A stretch of 41,232 nt of DNA, taken from Caldifarciminota bacterium. Its GTDB lineage: Bacteria > Hydrothermota > Tepidihabitantia > Tepidihabitantales > DTDR01. The notes below the pieces were generated by a model. It saw only the letters and a program-made list of their open reading frames with translations, was not told the origin of the DNA and did no database searches. The stretch spans positions 1-41,232 of the forward strand of contig JANXBG010000005.1 in NCBI GenBank assembly GCA_025060715.1, written 5' to 3'. Every line of letters begins with the position of its first letter. Position 1 is the stretch's first letter. The position numbers and the translations under genes are program-made. Of this stretch, positions 9,210 through 17,603 are shown one piece after another.

Positions 9210-9386
9210 ATGTGTTGTGAAATTTGTCCTGATTATTATGATTGCGAAATGAATGGAAAATTGAAAGAAAATTGTTGTGAAGAATGTCCCGATTACGAAG
9301 AATGCATGGGTGGAGTGAGAGAAGATTTTGAAGAGGATTACAATTTTGAGGAAGATTTTGATACGGAAGAGGAAGAAGATTTTTAA
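9210..9386 (+). CDS. Cys-rich mini-protein with acidic tail
   Basis: This 58-residue protein is a paralogue of the preceding gene. Cysteines are at 2, 3, 6, 12 and 22, 23, 26, 32, so the CC-x2-C-x5-C unit is again duplicated, with Pro-Asp-Tyr after the third cysteine in both copies. From residue 37 onward the tail is nearly all Asp, Glu and Phe. Translation is supported by an excellent AAAAAGGAGGG site before the ATG. Its charge is opposite to the neighbour's Lys-rich tail, so the two could pair. No family name recognised; metal binding is inferred from cysteine spacing. Confidence 0.85.
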   Translation: MCCEICPDYYDCEMNGKLKENCCEECPDYEECMGGVREDFEEDYNFEEDFDTEEEEDF

Positions 9387-9398
9387 CATTTTCTTTTA

Positions 9399-9427
9399 TT
9401 GACTTTAATCTTAAATTTCTTTATTAT
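9399..9427 (+). promoter_or_regulatory. Promoter of the PPIase-propeller-regulator operon
   Basis: TTGACT (9399-9404) and TATTAT (9422-9427) are 17 bp apart, 26 nt before the first ATG of the operon. AAAAGGAG lies between the promoter and that ATG. Confidence 0.6.
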
Positions 9428-9453
9428 TGATTAATATTTTAAAAGGAGTAAAA

Positions 9454-10248
9454 ATGAAAAAAATAATTATCTCTTTATTAGTTATTTTGATAATTTTCTC
9501 TTGCCGAGAAGAAAAGCCGGTAATAAAAATTGGTAATAAAAGGATTACTAAAGAGGAAATCCTTGCCCAAATTCCTGAAGGGGTCAATTTAAATGAACAA
9601 AATTTGCTGTCAATTTTAGAAAGAATTGTAAATAGTGAACTTATTTATCTGGCAGCTCAGGAGAAGGGATTAACCAAAAATAAAAATTTACAAATGAAAT
9701 TAAAAGCCTTAGAAAGAGATTTTTTTGCTAATGCCTTAATTGAGGAAGAGGCAAAAAAGATTTCGATATCTCAAAAAGAAATTTTGGATTATTATAATCA
9801 ACACAAGGAAGATTTTCTTTCGGAAGTTAAAATCAGGAGGATTGTGGTTTATGATGAAGCTTTAGCAAATAAAATTTACGAAGAGTTAAAAAGTGGAAAG
9901 GATTTTGTTTCCTTAGCAAAAGAATATTCTCAGGACCAACTTCTGCCAGCCGGGGAAGAATCTAAATATTTTCCAAGAGGATTTTTAACAGATCCGATTT
10001 TAGAAGAAGAGATATTTTCTCTAAAAATTAATGAATTTACTTCACCAATAAAATCTCAAGAAGGTTATCAGATTATTCAATTGGTAGATAAAAAGAGAGT
10101 AAAAAAAGAAATTTCTTTAAGTGAGGTGGAAGAGTATGTGAGACAGATATTACGATATAAAAAGGGTTACGAAATTTTAAACAAAATGCTTTCCGATTTA
10201 AAAGAGAAATATAAAGTAAGTTATTATCCTGAAAATTTCTTTAAATGA
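9454..10248 (+). CDS. Parvulin-type peptidyl-prolyl isomerase lipoprotein
   Basis: The 264-residue protein has a lipoprotein signal (MKKIIISLLVILIIFSC, lipid-modified Cys17). A SurA/PrsA-like helical N domain follows (about 25-120), with one PpiC parvulin domain at about 125-225 (IRRIVVYDE, DFVSLAKEYSQD, FTSPIKSQEGYQIIQLVD). Such proteins fold or chaperone exported proteins in the periplasm or at the membrane surface. The ATG at 9454 is chosen over an in-frame TTG at 9427, because AAGGAG lies at the right distance and the signal peptide starts there. It is the first gene of the operon, overlapping the next by 4 nt (ATGA). Confidence 0.88.
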   Translation: MKKIIISLLVILIIFSCREEKPVIKIGNKRITKEEILAQIPEGVNLNEQNLLSILERIVNSELIYLAAQEKGLTKNKNLQMKLKALERDFFANALIEEEAKKISISQKEILDYYNQHKEDFLSEVKIRRIVVYDEALANKIYEELKSGKDFVSLAKEYSQDQLLPAGEESKYFPRGFLTDPILEEEIFSLKINEFTSPIKSQEGYQIIQLVDKKRVKKEISLSEVEEYVRQILRYKKGYEILNKMLSDLKEKYKVSYYPENFFK

Positions 10249-11459
10249 TTTATTTCCTTATACTCTCAATTTTTCATTCTCTTTCTTACGATTATATTAT
10301 TGCTTATGTGGATGAAGAGGTTATTCTTTATTCAGAATTTCAGAAAAGTTATCTTTTATTAAAAGAATTTTCCCCACAAATTAGTGATACTTTAGCTTTA
10401 AAGGACTCTCTTTTAAATAGTTTGATAAATGGAAAAATTCTTTTAAAAGAAGCGGAAAAGGAGACAATTATAGTAAAGGAAAGAGAATTAGAAAATTTTT
10501 GGAAAGAAAGATTAGAAAGAATAAAAGAGAATTTTTTAACAAGCGAAACTTTATTAGAAAAGATGGAGGAATTTTTAAAAAATAATCTTCGTCAAGAATT
10601 AATTATTCAAAAGCTATTAAGTAAAAAAAACCGCTTAAATATTACCGTTACTCCTTTAGAATTGAAAGAGTTTTATGAAAAGGTAAAGGATTCTTTGGCA
10701 AGAAAACCAGCAATTTGTGAGATAGCCCATATTTTTTTGCCCATTTTGCCCAGTGAAGAGAAAGAAAAAAATAGTCAAAGAAGGATTAGTGAAATTTATG
10801 AGATTTTATTAAGAGGAGGTGATTTTGAAGAAATTTGTAGAAATTTTTCTGACGATAAAAATACAAAAGACAAGGGCGGATATTTAGGTGAATTTTTAAT
10901 TGATAGCTTGCCTTTAGAATTTCAAGAAGCTTTAAAAAAATTGAAAGTTGATGAGTTTTCTTCTCCTTTTAGAAGTCAATATGGTTATCATATTGTAAAA
11001 AAATTAGGTGAGGCAAAAAATAAAATAAAGATTGCTCATATTTTTGTGAAAGTACCCATAAGTAGAGAAGATACCTTAGCAGCAAGAAATTTACTTTTAA
11101 AAATTAGAGAAAAGGCTTTAAGAGGAGAAGATTTTGCCAAATTGGCAAAGAAATATTCCTATGATTTAGAAACAAAGGAGAAAGGAGGTTATCTTGGTGA
11201 ATTTATAATTAATTTTCTTTTTTCGCCTTTTAAAGAAGTTTGTGAAAACCTTGATAGTGGAGAAATTTCTTTACCGGTTTTGTCTAAAGATGGTTTTCAT
11301 TTAATAAAAATGTTAAGAAAGGAAAAGGAGCGGGTTTTCTCTTTTTTGGAAATTCAAGAAGAATTGAGAAATTTTATCTATCAAAAAAGATTGAAAGAGA
11401 TTATTGATGAATATTTAAGAGAAGTAAGAGAAAATCATTTTATAAAAATAAACATTTGA
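10245..11459 (+). CDS. SurA-like periplasmic chaperone/isomerase, two parvulin domains
   Basis: The 404-residue product has a short signal (about 1-15), then a SurA-type N-terminal helical domain (YIIAYVDEEVILYSEFQKSY opening). Two parvulin repeats follow, at about 150-257 and 262-365. Each shows the family pattern of an AHIFL/AHIFV strand, a DFEEICRNFS or DFAKLAKKYS helix, and GGYLGEF. This is the layout of SurA, which escorts outer-membrane proteins through the periplasm. It overlaps the preceding lipoprotein by 4 nt and the next gene by 1 nt. Two different parvulins at the head of one operon suggest handling of the exported proteins encoded downstream. Confidence 0.9.
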   Translation: MIYFLILSIFHSLSYDYIIAYVDEEVILYSEFQKSYLLLKEFSPQISDTLALKDSLLNSLINGKILLKEAEKETIIVKERELENFWKERLERIKENFLTSETLLEKMEEFLKNNLRQELIIQKLLSKKNRLNITVTPLELKEFYEKVKDSLARKPAICEIAHIFLPILPSEEKEKNSQRRISEIYEILLRGGDFEEICRNFSDDKNTKDKGGYLGEFLIDSLPLEFQEALKKLKVDEFSSPFRSQYGYHIVKKLGEAKNKIKIAHIFVKVPISREDTLAARNLLLKIREKALRGEDFAKLAKKYSYDLETKEKGGYLGEFIINFLFSPFKEVCENLDSGEISLPVLSKDGFHLIKMLRKEKERVFSFLEIQEELRNFIYQKRLKEIIDEYLREVRENHFIKINI

Positions 11460-12793
11460 TGTTATTAATTCTCTTTTCCTTTTTCTTAAATAGTGTTCCT
11501 GTTGATTCCTTTGTCCATTCCTTGTGGGGGGATAAAGAGATTCCTATTTTTTTATATTTTAAATTTAAGAACTTTCCGATAAGTTTAAAGATTGATTGGG
11601 GGGATGGTAAAATAGAGAGTTTAGAAGTGAAATGGATAATCTATGAAGCTGAGCATAAATATGAAAAACCAGGTAAATATGTGATTAAGATAAAAATTGG
11701 TAAAGATTACTTTATTTCTACCGATACTGTTACAATCTTTGAAGAAATTTTTATTGGCAAAATAAATTTGGAAGATATGGTTTATGGTAGTTGTGCGATT
11801 GATAAAGAAGAAAATTTGTATATTGGTGATGTGAAGGGCAATTTCTATTCTTTTAATTTGTTAGGTCAAAAAAGATTTAAATTTTCTACAGAAGGTGAGA
11901 TTTATGGTAGCCCAATTGTTGTGGATACCTTAGTTTATTTTGGTGCCGATTCTTTTTTATATTGTTTGACTAAAAATGGAAAATTAGTTTTTAAAAACAA
12001 ATTATCGGGAAAAATTTATAATACTCCTGCTTTTTTAGCTCCAGATAAGATTGCGGTAGCTAGTGATGATGGAAATCTTTATATTTTTTCTCTTCTGGGC
12101 AAGAAAATTAGAGAGATAAAATTTCCTGCAGAGTTGAGCGATATTTCAGTGGACGAAAAAAATAATTTAATATTTTCTTGTGGCGCTCACATATACTCTT
12201 TAAACTCTAAGGGAAAAATTAATTTTAAATTCCATTCCTTAGAAGAGGAAGATTTTTTTCCTCCACCAATAATTACTAGAGATTATATTATTTGTGGCTG
12301 CGAAGATGGTTACTTGTATTTTTTAGATAAGAAAAAAGGAAGATTAATAAAAAGAGTGGCTACTTTTGATGAAGACGGAATAAAAGGTGAACCGGTGATA
12401 GATGAAGAGGGGAAAATTTATTTTGGAGATGATGGAGGTAAATTCTACGTTTATGATGGAAGATTAATTTCTTTATTTGAAGCCGAAGACGGGATAATTT
12501 CTTCTCCTTTAATAATCAAAAAGGACAATAAAAAAATTATTTTCTTTTTGGATGAAATGGGGTATTTATATGCGCTTAATGAAAAAGGAAATGTATTATT
12601 TAAAATTGAAATTTCTTCTACCGATAAAGATTTATATCAAACTCCTTCCTTTCTTTTTGTAAAAGAAAAATTAATAATCCCTTCTTGGGATGGGTATTTA
12701 TATGCTTTCCGGATTGAAGGAGAGTTAATAAAAAGTGAATGGTATACTTATCGGGCAAATTTTTTCCGCAATGGTAAGATAAATAGAAATTAA
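11459..12793 (+). CDS. Secreted PKD-like plus PQQ-like beta-propeller protein
   Basis: The ATG at 11459 overlaps the preceding stop (TGATG) and gives 444 residues. After a signal (about 1-14) there is a PKD-type Ig domain (about 20-95) with the telltale IDWGDG and HKYEKPGKYVIKI strands. About seven repeats of the PQQ/YncE-propeller type follow (e.g. NLYIGDVKGNFYSF, YLYFLDKKKG, IYFGDDGGKFYVYDG, GYLYAFRI). No catalytic residues stand out, so it looks like a ligand-binding or structural periplasmic or surface propeller. It is embedded in an operon with two isomerases and a regulator. Confidence 0.75.
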   Translation: MLLILFSFFLNSVPVDSFVHSLWGDKEIPIFLYFKFKNFPISLKIDWGDGKIESLEVKWIIYEAEHKYEKPGKYVIKIKIGKDYFISTDTVTIFEEIFIGKINLEDMVYGSCAIDKEENLYIGDVKGNFYSFNLLGQKRFKFSTEGEIYGSPIVVDTLVYFGADSFLYCLTKNGKLVFKNKLSGKIYNTPAFLAPDKIAVASDDGNLYIFSLLGKKIREIKFPAELSDISVDEKNNLIFSCGAHIYSLNSKGKINFKFHSLEEEDFFPPPIITRDYIICGCEDGYLYFLDKKKGRLIKRVATFDEDGIKGEPVIDEEGKIYFGDDGGKFYVYDGRLISLFEAEDGIISSPLIIKKDNKKIIFFLDEMGYLYALNEKGNVLFKIEISSTDKDLYQTPSFLFVKEKLIIPSWDGYLYAFRIEGELIKSEWYTYRANFFRNGKINRN

Positions 12794-12794
12794 A

Positions 12795-14012
12795 ATGGTG
12801 ATTATTTTTCAATTGCTTTTTTTTTATTTTTCTCAAGCAGATCTTTATGGCGAATTTATTTTGATTAATGAAATTGGTTCTTTTATTCCACCCAAGACCT
12901 CTTTTTTTTCGCTCTTAAGTAGAAAAAGAAGTTTACTTTTTTTGGAAAATCAAAATAGAATTATTCTCTATTCCGAAGGAATTTTTAAACCTTTGATTTT
13001 TGATATTGAAGGTAATTATTTAGGTTATTTAGAAACCTCTTTTTATCATGCTCAAAAAATCAGACACAAAAAGAAAGAAATAATTGTTATTCCTTTTGGT
13101 AATGTTTTAGAATTTTATACCTTAAAAAATAGGACCCTTTCTCTTCACCAAAGGTTATTGATAAATGAATATATTGAGAGTTTTAATTTTTTAGTAAAGG
13201 ATGAGGATTCTTTTTTTATTATTTTGAGTTGTAGCAACAAGGGAGAAGGGAATATAAAGATTTATAACCATAAATTTAAATTGATAGCAGAAAAATTAAT
13301 AAAAGGTAAATTTTTTATTAATAATCTTTTTGATACCCTTATTTTAGGAATAGAAAAGAATTTTAGAAAAATAATTTTATTAGATATAAATTTAAAGATA
13401 TTGTGGGAATTTAATTTAGAAGATTTATTGATTACTGATTATTCAGTAATGGATAATATTTTAGTTCTTGCTACTAGTGATGAAAAACAAGAAAAAGGGA
13501 GACTATATTTTTTATCTTTAAAAAATGGTAAGCTTTTGGAGATTTTCCCCTTGAACTCTTTTTATTCCTCAGGTTTTAAAAGTGTAAAGATTGAGGATAT
13601 TGATAATGATAAAGAAAAAGAGATTATTGTTGGTAGCGGAGGGAAAAAGGGAGAGATTTTTATTTTTAAAAAATTAAAAGATAAACTAACTTTAAAGAAA
13701 AAAAAGGTTTTTCTGCCAAAATTGCCCTTAGTAGATTTTGTTAATATTGTGATTTTAGAAATTAATGATTTTGTTTATGATAAAGATAAAAATAAAGAAT
13801 TACTTTTTTTAATTACTTATGAACAAAAAACTAAAAATCTTCTACCAAATAATTTTATTTCAGGTGAGGTTCTTCTTTTAGATAAAAAGCTAAAAGAGAT
13901 TGCTGATTTAAGCTTAAATTTTCCAATAAAAGATTATTTAATTGTTAATAAAAAAAATAAAAAAGAAATGGTTTTAGTATTACTTGCCGAAAAATTGAAA
14001 TTTTATGAATAG
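12795..14012 (+). CDS. Secreted propeller-like protein with FG-GAP-type repeat
   Basis: This 405-residue protein has a signal peptide (about 1-15) and mostly beta-strand sequence. A VKIEDIDNDKEKEIIVGS segment near residue 270 matches the calcium-binding FG-GAP/VCBS repeat (DxDxDxxxE/D pattern). A second, weaker repeat occurs near 325-345 (DKDKNKELLFLI). No catalytic signature is visible. It follows the PKD/PQQ gene directly and overlaps the next gene by 8 nt. It most resembles the propeller part of the downstream 662-residue membrane protein, so the two may have arisen from one family. Confidence 0.6.
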   Translation: MVIIFQLLFFYFSQADLYGEFILINEIGSFIPPKTSFFSLLSRKRSLLFLENQNRIILYSEGIFKPLIFDIEGNYLGYLETSFYHAQKIRHKKKEIIVIPFGNVLEFYTLKNRTLSLHQRLLINEYIESFNFLVKDEDSFFIILSCSNKGEGNIKIYNHKFKLIAEKLIKGKFFINNLFDTLILGIEKNFRKIILLDINLKILWEFNLEDLLITDYSVMDNILVLATSDEKQEKGRLYFLSLKNGKLLEIFPLNSFYSSGFKSVKIEDIDNDKEKEIIVGSGGKKGEIFIFKKLKDKLTLKKKKVFLPKLPLVDFVNIVILEINDFVYDKDKNKELLFLITYEQKTKNLLPNNFISGEVLLLDKKLKEIADLSLNFPIKDYLIVNKKNKKEMVLVLLAEKLKFYE

Positions 14013-15993
14013 TTATATCCTAATTTTCTTTTTTACCGTTAATCTTTCAACAGTTTTTAATTTTTTAAAAATAGAGAAGAAAAAAAAGATTAATGAACGA
14101 GAGATTAAAAAAATTTTGGCTCAAGAGATAATTTCTAAAGAGGATTGGAAACTCTTTTCCAAAATGGAGGATATTGTGTATCAAAAGGATATTGAAAATT
14201 TTTTCTACGGTTTTTCTAAAAATAAGGTTTATCAGATTAAAAGGAAAAAACCAATTGATGTATATTTCCGAATTAAAAATTTAGAGTTAATGGAGAGAAA
14301 AAAAGGAGCTTATCTTCTTTTGATTGGTGAGAAAGAGTTGGCATTATTAAATAGAAATTTAGATGTTCTTTATTACAAAGAATTTGGCGAAAAAATTAAA
14401 GGATACTTTTTAGAGGATCGGAATTTTGATAATGAAGATGAACTTTATTTAATATTTAAAAATAAAATTTTTTACTTTTCTTTAGAAGAAGAGGCATTTT
14501 GGCAATTAGAAAACAATTGGCAAGATCCTAAATGGATTGTTGGTGACAAAAATTCATTATTTTTACTTTTTTCTGATTCAATTGTTATTTTAAATAAAGA
14601 ATCAAAACCCAAAAAAATTTATCCTAAAAAAAATGAGAAATTTATTTTGTTAGTATTAAAAAAAGAAGGTTTAATAATTTTTAGCAAAATAGAAAACCGT
14701 TCAGTTGTGGCTTATGAGAAGAATAAAAAAATTGAGATCTTTGGCGATTTTGAGAATGTGGATGGAAAGGTTTTTAAAGATGGTTTTTTAATTAGGGCTG
14801 ATAATAATCTATTTTTTATTAATCGTTCCCTTTCCTATTACGAAAAAGTTAACGAGAATTATCAAATAAAAGAAATTAAAGATTATAAGATTTTGGATTT
14901 AAACGGTGATAAAAGAGAAGATATTGTTATTAGTAATGGCAATTATCTTTTTTATTTTTTAAACCATTCATTAATTTTAGAAGAGAGCCAGAAAAATTAT
15001 TATCAAAAATTAATTAACCGAATAAAAATGGAAAATTTATATGGCTATCAAGACTTATTAATAACCCTTTTAAATTTAACAGCTCAAGTGGGGATACCTT
15101 TTTTAGAAATTGAAAAAAAGATTGAAAGGATGGTAAAAAAGTATTATATTGCAAAAACACAGCAACAATTGCTTTTAAGTAGTTTCTTATCAGTATTTTT
15201 AGTTTTGTTTATTGTGTTATTTGTTAGACCAATTTTTCTTAAAATTAAGAATAAAAAATGGCGTGTAGAAAACCGTTCTCTACCTCAGCTTATAAGAATT
15301 GTTGAAGATTTTATCGCTTTAAATCACAATTATTTAATAAAAGGTAATTTCTTAGGTGCTCAGAAACAGATAAAAAAGATTTCCGAAAATTTTAAATTGG
15401 TTGAAGAAGAGCTTTTATATTTAAGAGAAACTTTGGAGCCAAAATTTTTTGTAGAAAATTATTTATCCCTTTTAAAAAAGATACTTAATAATAAAAATAT
15501 TGTTGACCTACTTGAATTTTTGAAGGAAATTAATGAAAATTTGGAGAAAAAAATGGAATTTCAAAGGATTAATTCTTTTGAAATTAATGAGTATCTCAAA
15601 AAAGATGGTTATTATTTAATCCAAGTGGAGGACCCTTTTATGGGTGAAGAGAATTTTAATTATAAAATTTTTCTGGATAACAAAATAGGAAATTTTTTGA
15701 CCCATTTGATTATTGACCATTTAAAATATGCTGATAAAAAAGCAATCCTCATGTTAGAAAAAAAGATGATTACCGATTGGCAAAAGAAAGTTATTTTGCA
15801 TTTTTACTCGGATGGAAAAACTGAGATTGATTTTGAGAAGGGCCATTTAGCAGGAGAAATAAAAGAAATAAGAGAAATTTATTTTAACTATTTAAATATT
15901 ATTAAAGGTACTCAAGCCGAAGAAAAGGTAATTTTGGTTTTTTCTGATTTAATCGGTGTTGTTGAAGGAATAATTAAAAAGACTAAAATTTAA
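14005..15993 (+). CDS. Membrane sensor: extracellular propeller plus degenerate histidine-kinase-like module
   Basis: This 662-residue protein has an N-terminal signal or anchor (1-20) and a beta-rich extracytoplasmic part (about 75-325) with FG-GAP-like repeats (DRNFDNEDELYLIF, DLNGDKREDIVIS). One transmembrane helix (about 389-412) leads to a cytoplasmic helical region (425-530). The C terminus has the outline of a HATPase domain. FLTHLIIDHLKYADKKAI (564-581) stands where an N box (NLxxNAxKY) would be, and GHLAGEIKEIREIYFNYL (613-630) where the GxGLG box would be. Asn and most glycines are missing and no H box is seen. It is probably an inactive kinase that senses and gates the adjacent sigma-54 regulator, which starts 4 nt after its stop. 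The domain reading is inference. Confidence 0.6.
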   Translation: MNSYILIFFFTVNLSTVFNFLKIEKKKKINEREIKKILAQEIISKEDWKLFSKMEDIVYQKDIENFFYGFSKNKVYQIKRKKPIDVYFRIKNLELMERKKGAYLLLIGEKELALLNRNLDVLYYKEFGEKIKGYFLEDRNFDNEDELYLIFKNKIFYFSLEEEAFWQLENNWQDPKWIVGDKNSLFLLFSDSIVILNKESKPKKIYPKKNEKFILLVLKKEGLIIFSKIENRSVVAYEKNKKIEIFGDFENVDGKVFKDGFLIRADNNLFFINRSLSYYEKVNENYQIKEIKDYKILDLNGDKREDIVISNGNYLFYFLNHSLILEESQKNYYQKLINRIKMENLYGYQDLLITLLNLTAQVGIPFLEIEKKIERMVKKYYIAKTQQQLLLSSFLSVFLVLFIVLFVRPIFLKIKNKKWRVENRSLPQLIRIVEDFIALNHNYLIKGNFLGAQKQIKKISENFKLVEEELLYLRETLEPKFFVENYLSLLKKILNNKNIVDLLEFLKEINENLEKKMEFQRINSFEINEYLKKDGYYLIQVEDPFMGEENFNYKIFLDNKIGNFLTHLIIDHLKYADKKAILMLEKKMITDWQKKVILHFYSDGKTEIDFEKGHLAGEIKEIREIYFNYLNIIKGTQAEEKVILVFSDLIGVVEGIIKKTKI

Positions 15994-15996
15994 AAT

Positions 15997-17568
15997 ATGG
16001 GAAAACCTTTAATCTTAGTAGTAGATGATTTAGAAGAAGCCTATTTCGGGTTAATAAATTTTCTTAAAGAAAAAGAGGAAAAAATCTATCAAAATTTTGA
16101 ATTTCTTTATTTTCGGGATTATTTTCAGTTAAAAGAATGGTATTTAAAAAATCGGGGAGAGTTTATTTCTTTGATTATTCAAGATGTTGATTATAGCCAT
16201 TTAAAAGAAAAAAATAGACTTTTGAGAAAAGAGGAATGTGGTCTTGCCCACTCACAATTTTTTGATGAGGTTGCTTTACAAGGTTTTCTTATCTATTTAA
16301 AAATTAGAGAAGAATTGGATAGAATTGTACCGGTTCTTTTCGTTTCTTTAAGGGTGGGCCTTGATTATACCAAGGAATTTACTGAATTTTTAGTTTACCC
16401 TGGCTACGGTAAGTGTTCCTTTGTGCCTACTGAAGTAGCAGGAAGAGAATTTTATCCTACAATTGCCCGAAGTATTGAAAATATGGCACTTTTACCAGTT
16501 GATAGAGAAAAGAAGGAGACTTGGAAAAAATATCATAAGATGGTTATTGGTAGTTCCCGAAGTATGGCACATTTAGTGAGAGAGATTGAAAGGATTGCTA
16601 TAAGTGATGCCACCTGCGTTTTACTTGGTTTAAGTGGTGTAGGAAAAGAATTGGTGGCTAATGCCTTACATCGCTTGAGTTATCGTTACGACCCAGAAGT
16701 GGCTAATAAGAAAACACCCTTGACTGTAAACATCCACGCCTTAGATTTCAATTTGATTGAAGATGAATTATTTGGTCACGAAAAAGGAGCCTTTACTGGA
16801 GCGACCAGCAGGCGGGAGGGAATTTTTGAAGCAGCTAATAATTCAACAATCTTTTTAGACGAGATTGGTGAATTGCCTAACGAAATTCAGATAAAGTTGT
16901 TAAGAGCTTTAGAATATAAAAAAATAAAAAGAATAGGTTCTTCTTACGAAATTGAAGTTGATGTGAGAATAGTAGCAGCTACTAATCGAACAATAGAGGA
17001 ATTGAGAGAAAGGTTAAGGCCCGATTTTTATTTTCGTCTCATTCAACATTGTATCTTTGTTCCTTCTCTAAAAGAGCGTTATCAAAATGAGAATGTGGAA
17101 ATAATTGAGAAAGATGTTAAAGAACTTTCAGAATTTTTTATTAACGAAATGAACCAAAAAGAAAATCGGGACATTATAATTTCACCGGTGGCTTTAAAGT
17201 TTTTAACTAAATTGGTTTATGAATTTGTTAATAATCAAAATAATATTTTTGAAAGCAATATTCGCACTTTTCGTAATATTGTAGAAAGGGCTTATGAGCG
17301 AGCAGTGAGTGATGGGGTTGCAGAAATAGATTTAGGACACATAATTTCCACAATTGGTATGATGAGATTTTTGCAAACAAAAAAAGAAGAGAAAAAAGAA
17401 GAAATAGAAATAGAAAAAATTTTTCATACTTTAAATCTTTGGGAAATTGAAAAACAAGTAATAAAAGAGGCATTAAGAAAAAGTAAAGGTAATATTTCTC
17501 AAGCTGCTCGCTTGCTGGGTATCCATCGGGATACTTTAAGAAGAAAAATGCAAGAGCATGGTCTTTAA
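15997..17568 (+). CDS. Sigma-54-dependent response regulator (NtrC-like)
   Basis: The 523-residue regulator has three parts. The receiver-like domain (1-165) has Asp10/Asp11 and a candidate phosphoacceptor Asp63 (IIQDVD), plus an unusual insertion around 68-90. The AAA+ activator domain (about 182-415) shows Walker A GLSGVGKE (211-218), the sigma-54-contacting GAFTGA loop (264-269), Walker B IFLDEIGE (285-292), and an arginine region at RPDFYFRL. A Fis-type helix-turn-helix sits at about 497-520 (NISQAARLLGIHRDTLRRKM). It ends the six-gene operon and should activate sigma-54 promoters. Its usual partner would be a histidine kinase, but the neighbouring sensor looks catalytically dead. The Walker A Leu in place of the usual Glu is a small variant. 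Confidence 0.93.
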   Translation: MGKPLILVVDDLEEAYFGLINFLKEKEEKIYQNFEFLYFRDYFQLKEWYLKNRGEFISLIIQDVDYSHLKEKNRLLRKEECGLAHSQFFDEVALQGFLIYLKIREELDRIVPVLFVSLRVGLDYTKEFTEFLVYPGYGKCSFVPTEVAGREFYPTIARSIENMALLPVDREKKETWKKYHKMVIGSSRSMAHLVREIERIAISDATCVLLGLSGVGKELVANALHRLSYRYDPEVANKKTPLTVNIHALDFNLIEDELFGHEKGAFTGATSRREGIFEAANNSTIFLDEIGELPNEIQIKLLRALEYKKIKRIGSSYEIEVDVRIVAATNRTIEELRERLRPDFYFRLIQHCIFVPSLKERYQNENVEIIEKDVKELSEFFINEMNQKENRDIIISPVALKFLTKLVYEFVNNQNNIFESNIRTFRNIVERAYERAVSDGVAEIDLGHIISTIGMMRFLQTKKEEKKEEIEIEKIFHTLNLWEIEKQVIKEALRKSKGNISQAARLLGIHRDTLRRKMQEHGL

Positions 17569-17570
17569 AA

Positions 17571-17598
17571 TTGATTATTTTTAGAAATTTGTTATATT
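17571..17598 (+). promoter_or_regulatory. Promoter of the CoA-transferase/acyl-CoA synthetase operon
   Basis: TTGATT (17571-17576) and TATATT (17593-17598) are 16 bp apart. The ATG is 5 nt after the -10 box with only A residues between, and there is no ribosome binding site. This predicts a leaderless transcript with the same geometry as at 8181-8215 and 37005-37038. Confidence 0.6.
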
Positions 17599-17603
17599 AA
17601 AAA

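Noticed and set aside
9165-9389. 74-codon minus-strand frame opposite the small Cys-rich gene.
   Set aside because: It is Phe/Ile-rich because it is the complement of an acidic, Glu/Asp-rich coding sequence, and it has no ribosome binding site.
9370-9400. Possible terminator after the Cys-rich pair.
   Set aside because: Only a T-rich run without a stable stem is present.
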